Source of the DNA: Pyrenochaeta sp. MPI-SDFR-AT-0127
Lineage: Eukaryota > Ascomycota > Dothideomycetes > Pleosporales > Cucurbitariaceae
Length of the DNA stretch: 17,409 nt
NCBI GenBank assembly: GCA_020747015.1
Contig: JAGTJM010000162.1
Coordinates: forward strand, 1-17,409
Direction of reading: 5' to 3'
The notes under the pieces were generated by a model. It saw nothing but the letters and a program-made list of their open reading frames with translations. It did not search any database and was not told the origin of the DNA. Positions 17,114-17,409 of this stretch are shown here, one piece after another (the stretch's first letter is position 1; every line of letters starts with the position of its first letter). A program made the position numbers and the translations under genes.

Positions 17114-17409
17114 GTCTAAAAATATCTTGCCGTAGTGTGTGCTTATTAGGCCTTCCGCAGTTATTATTAGGTTATCTCGTCTGTATTATCTATTTATTAG
17201 TATATAGTTTCTAGTAGGCTTATATCTTTATATTACAGTTATTTAATTTTTATAGTTCCTATATATTTTCTAATTCTAGATATCTCTTCTATTTAACGAG
17301 GTATATTATATCGTATAGGTCTAGTCCTTTAATATAGTAGTCGAGTATTTATTCTACCTTAAATTCGTTTTCCTCTTCGGTTTATAATAGAATATTATCT
17401 ATAGTAGCG
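17114..17409. other. RIP-mutated AT-rich end of window
   Basis: The same frame can be followed further with frequent TAG/TAA, but nothing recognisable remains. It is probably the 3' part of the preceding element. Confidence 0.4.

Noticed and set aside
1..17409. CRISPR arrays, bacterial operons, Shine-Dalgarno sites
   Set aside because: No regularly spaced repeats of that kind, and spliced genes show the sequence is eukaryotic.

Overview
The window looks like an accessory, repeat-rich stretch of a filamentous ascomycete genome. The evidence is genes with short GT-AG introns and CTAAC-type branch points, fungal Tc1, pogo/Fot1, Tad-like LINE and Ty3/gypsy relics, and two long AT-rich blocks with the mark of repeat-induced point mutation (RIP). 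In those blocks CpA and TpG are almost gone, TpA is everywhere and CpG survives. Reading frames run on without frameshift, broken only by TAG and TAA.

Layout, left to right. Bases 1 to about 1430 are a RIP block. It holds most of a complete 1348-bp Tc1-like transposon (319-1666, TA duplications on both sides) whose transposase lies on the minus strand (1582-455). RIP fades inside the element. Bases 1670-4450 are low in genes: a decayed frame, several short repeats and hairpins, and one weak candidate first exon of a secreted peptide (2773-2901). At 4564-5002 there is a convincing three-exon gene for a 112-residue secreted, cysteine-rich peptide with a Kex2-type Lys-Arg site before a 50-residue core with ten cysteines. 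A TATA box precedes it. Bases 6546-7413 carry an internally deleted pogo/Fot1 relic. At 7832-9397 (minus) lies an apparently intact three-exon gene for an M6 (immune inhibitor A type) zinc metallopeptidase of 473 residues. A 192-bp MITE-like inverted-repeat element sits at 10140-10331 in otherwise empty sequence.

From about 12300 the window becomes a transposon graveyard: a Tad-like LINE fragment (minus), the C-terminal end of a second pogo transposase (minus), and, abutting it at 13230, the presumed LTR and gag gene of a Ty3/gypsy element. Then come three CCCCTAGGGG-type palindromes and a RIP-riddled frame of about 600 codons. That frame ends in a Zn2Cys6-like cysteine array with four of six cysteines turned to tyrosine codons.

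Only two genes look functional: the cysteine-rich secreted peptide and the M6 peptidase. Both have narrow phylogenetic or host-interaction flavour and sit between RIP-inactivated repeats, as in the fast-evolving compartments of fungal genomes. No operon-like or pathway link between them can be shown from the sequence. The most novel items are the ten-cysteine peptide and the zinc-cluster repeat protein.
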